Source: JBOHCT01 sp050699055 (GTDB lineage Bacteria; Actinomycetota; Actinomycetes; Streptosporangiales; JBOHCT01). From it: a DNA stretch of 16,018 bases. This document shows positions 14,777-16,018 of this stretch, piece after piece (positions within the stretch are counted from its first letter, which is position 1; the number at the start of each line of letters is the position of its first letter). The DNA is taken from contig JBOHCT010000090.1 in the NCBI GenBank assembly GCA_050699055.1, forward strand, positions 1-16,018. The letters run 5' to 3'. Under the pieces are notes generated by a model. The model saw only the letters and a list, made by a program, of their open reading frames with translations. It did not search any database and was not told where the DNA came from. The position numbers and the translations under genes are program-made.

Positions 14777-14830
14777 TTGACCCGGCTTACTCACATCGTG
14801 AATGCTCTAGCCACATCGTGGTGATGTCAA
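14777..14830. promoter_or_regulatory. Overlapping divergent promoters with two 9-bp direct repeats
   Basis: CACATCGTG occurs at 14792-14800 and again at 14812-14820, exactly 20 bp apart (about two helical turns). A related CACATCATC lies at 14841. On the minus strand TTGACA (14830-14825) and TAGAGC (14809-14804) could form the iclR operon promoter, with a short 15-bp spacer. On the plus strand TTGACC (14777-14782) could serve the divergent gene. The repeats would then sit between -35 and -10 and at the start site of the iclR promoter. Promoter boxes are weak predictions; the repeats themselves are exact. Confidence 0.45.
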
Positions 14831-14854
14831 GGGGCGCAGGCACATCATCAGAGC

Positions 14855-14890
14855 AGGGACCCAGGAGGGACCCAGGAGGGACCCAGGAGG
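14855..14890 (+). repeat. Three tandem 11-bp repeats carrying Shine-Dalgarno-like sequence
   Basis: The unit GGGACCCAGGA occurs three times without change (14856-14888) and is preceded by A and followed by GG. Each unit boundary creates AGGAGGG, and the last AGGAGG (14885-14890) is 6 nt before the GTG start of the next gene. The array therefore offers three possible ribosome-binding sites in a row. Confidence 0.85.
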
Positions 14891-14896
14891 AACGTT

Positions 14897-15292
14897 GTGA
14901 CCACGGACAGCGAACCGGGCCGCGAGAGACGACGGCGCGTACAGGGGCCCAAGTCCGAACAGCTTCAGCGGGCGGTCGCGGATCTCGACCCCCAGCTCGC
15001 CGAATGGGTCGACTCCTTCGTCTTCGGCGAGGTATGGGCCAGACCGGGGTTGACCGAGCAGGAGAGGATGCTCGTCGCGATCACCGCGCTGGCCGCGGCC
15101 GAGCACCCCGAGCAGCTACGCGCATACCTCTTCGGGGCGCTGCACGCAGGGGTCCCCGCCGACAAGATCCACGAGGCCCTCGTGATGCTCACGGTCTATG
15201 CCGGGTTTCCCGTCTCACTGCGGGCCCTCTCCTTGTGGCGCGACGTCACCGAGTCCGCACGGCGACAGGGCGTAGAAGTCGACGCTCCATGA
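14897..15292 (+). CDS. Carboxymuconolactone decarboxylase family protein (PcaC-like)
   Basis: The protein is 131 aa and all-helical. It resembles PcaC, which decarboxylates gamma-carboxymuconolactone in protocatechuate degradation: LTEQERMLVAITALAAA (52-68), ALHAGVPADKIHEAL (81-95) and TVYAGFPVSLRAL (99-111). It has no Cys, so it is not an AhpD-type peroxidase. The His usually seen in L-x-x-H-[IL] is Tyr77, and the His of the [LI]-[LI]-H-x-x-V-Y-A-G-x-P block is Met97, so classic PcaC activity is uncertain. GTG at 14897 is set by AGGAGG 6 nt upstream. It is divergent from iclR and probably part of the same regulon. Confidence 0.82.
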   Translation: MTTDSEPGRERRRRVQGPKSEQLQRAVADLDPQLAEWVDSFVFGEVWARPGLTEQERMLVAITALAAAEHPEQLRAYLFGALHAGVPADKIHEALVMLTVYAGFPVSLRALSLWRDVTESARRQGVEVDAP

Positions 15293-15340
15293 TCGGTTCA
15301 GGGCGGGAGTCGACGCTCGATCAGCTACGCGCCCGACACC

Positions 15341-15382
15341 TCGTGGCGTGCCATGTCGTGGCGTGCCATGTCGTGGCGTGCC
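15341..15382. repeat. 15-bp tandem repeat, 2.8 copies
   Basis: The unit TCGTGGCGTGCCATG is repeated at 15341-15355 and 15356-15370, then in part at 15371-15382. All copies are identical. It lies in the 162-bp gap between two convergent genes and is not obviously coding. Confidence 0.85.
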
Positions 15383-15454
15383 GGGAACCTCGGGTGTCCA
15401 CAACCGCGCCAGGCGACCGCCGCACACCGAACCCCGCATGAAAACCCGCGGCGG

Positions 15455-15652
15455 TCACGGAGCGCAGCCAAGACAGGGCTGCTCGTCAGGTCCGCCCGCG
15501 TACGCGTCGTCGTCCCCCTCGCTGGCGATCGTCCGCTCGCGTTCGTCCGCCGCAGCGGCACGGTCGGCGTCTCGCCGCTCGAACACGAACGCGGCCACGG
15601 CCATGACGGCCCCGATGGCGGCGAGCGCGTACCCGAAGACGACGCTGATCAT
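15455..15652 (-). CDS. Small single-pass membrane protein, function unknown
   Basis: The protein is 65 aa. Residues 1-24 (MISVVFGYALAAIGAVMAVA...) form one membrane helix. A charged segment follows (ERRDADRAAAADERER), then an acidic linker and a C-terminal CLGC motif three residues from the end. I do not recognise a family. The ATG at 15652 is chosen because GGGGA lies 5 nt upstream; an ATG four codons earlier is possible. The CxxC end could bind metal or be redox-active, which is speculative. Confidence 0.6.
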   Translation of the reverse strand: MISVVFGYALAAIGAVMAVAAFVFERRDADRAAAADERERTIASEGDDDAYAGGPDEQPCLGCAP

Positions 15653-15808
15653 TTCTGTCCCCATGTATCTCGTGACCAAGCACTCAGTAGAGCGATGCGG
15701 GGCGCAGAAATCTTCCCGAACCCCCCGTTCAGCTGAGGGCGTACAAGGATCTCGCCGTTGGCTGGGAGATGCTGACAGTCGTGGCGGCACGATGAGGGAA
15801 CACTCAGC

Positions 15809-16018
15809 TCAGTCTTGCGCGCGCTTTCCCTTCTTCGTGGCCGCGGGCGGTGCCTCCCCGGTGGAGGATCTGATCACCAGGTGTGACGGGAGTACGACGC
15901 TGCGCGGGGCCGGCGGGTGGAGGGACATGCTGGAGCTCTCCAAGAGCAGCTCCACGGCGATTCGCCCGGTGTCCTCGTGCGAGCCGCCAAGCGTGGTGAG
16001 GCCAGGTGTGCACAGGTC
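15809..16018 (-). CDS. LacI-family transcriptional regulator, C-terminal end only (cut by the window)
   Basis: Only the last 69 residues are visible, read in from the right edge. PGLTTLGGSHEDTGRIAVEL and SVVLPSHLVIRSSTG match the final strands and helix of the periplasmic-binding-like effector domain of LacI/GalR regulators. The tail AATKKGKRAQD is basic. The DNA-binding domain and targets lie outside the window. Confidence 0.78.
   Translation of the reverse strand, partial: DLCTPGLTTLGGSHEDTGRIAVELLLESSSMSLHPPAPRSVVLPSHLVIRSSTGEAPPAATKKGKRAQD

Noticed and set aside
15653..15808. Possible tRNA or small gene in the gap before the LacI fragment
   Set aside because: No cloverleaf pattern, no supported frame and no clear terminator were seen.

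Overview
The window looks like chromosomal DNA from a high-GC actinomycete. It is GC-rich throughout. It carries a lipoprotein L,D-transpeptidase with two Ig-like domains, a DUF1707/LiaF-like protein, a CoA-dependent catabolic operon and GTG starts, all typical of filamentous or mycobacteria-like Actinobacteria. I cannot name the genus. No rRNA, tRNA, CRISPR array, phage gene or intact transposase was seen.

Left part (1-3.8 kb). The left edge holds a minus-strand L,D-transpeptidase cut by the window before its catalytic Cys motif. Next is a rearrangement scar: the C-terminal part of a TetR-type regulator (minus) abuts the C-terminal part of a GABA-type aminotransferase (plus) near position 1530. 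Both 5' ends and the region between them are missing. The aminotransferase remnant also has a one-base frameshift, and it ends in a strong hairpin terminator. Beyond it lies the most unusual item in the window: two 81-bp tandem repeats that fold into nested stem-loops with compensatory base changes. A decayed third copy lies in inverted orientation on the far side of a sulfotransferase-like gene, so copies bracket that gene.

Middle (3.8-6.5 kb). A stand-alone acyl-CoA oxidase/dehydrogenase of 653 aa (minus) is divergent from a DUF1707 + LiaF-like gene (plus). The latter probably has a leaderless transcript. It is separated from the next operon by a long imperfect hairpin.

Main operon (6.5-14.8 kb, minus strand). 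Seven tightly packed or overlapping genes read IclR regulator, AMP-forming acyl-CoA ligase, acyl-CoA carboxylase beta subunit, enoyl-CoA hydratase/isomerase family protein, family III CoA-transferase, CitE-like lyase and acyl-CoA dehydrogenase. Together they suggest uptake of a carboxylic acid into the CoA pool, dehydrogenation, carboxylation, hydration and C-C cleavage. This logic resembles leucine/isovalerate or acyclic-terpenoid degradation, but it uses a CitE-type lyase and adds a CoA-transferase. The substrate is unknown, and the biotin carboxylase partner is not in the window. Two enzymes lack residues normally regarded as catalytic. A PcaC-like (carboxymuconolactone decarboxylase family) gene is divergent from iclR across a promoter region with two perfect 9-bp direct repeats 20 bp apart. 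Its Shine-Dalgarno region is triplicated.

Right end (15.3-16 kb). A 15-bp tandem repeat, a small one-helix membrane protein and the C-terminus of a LacI-family regulator complete the window.
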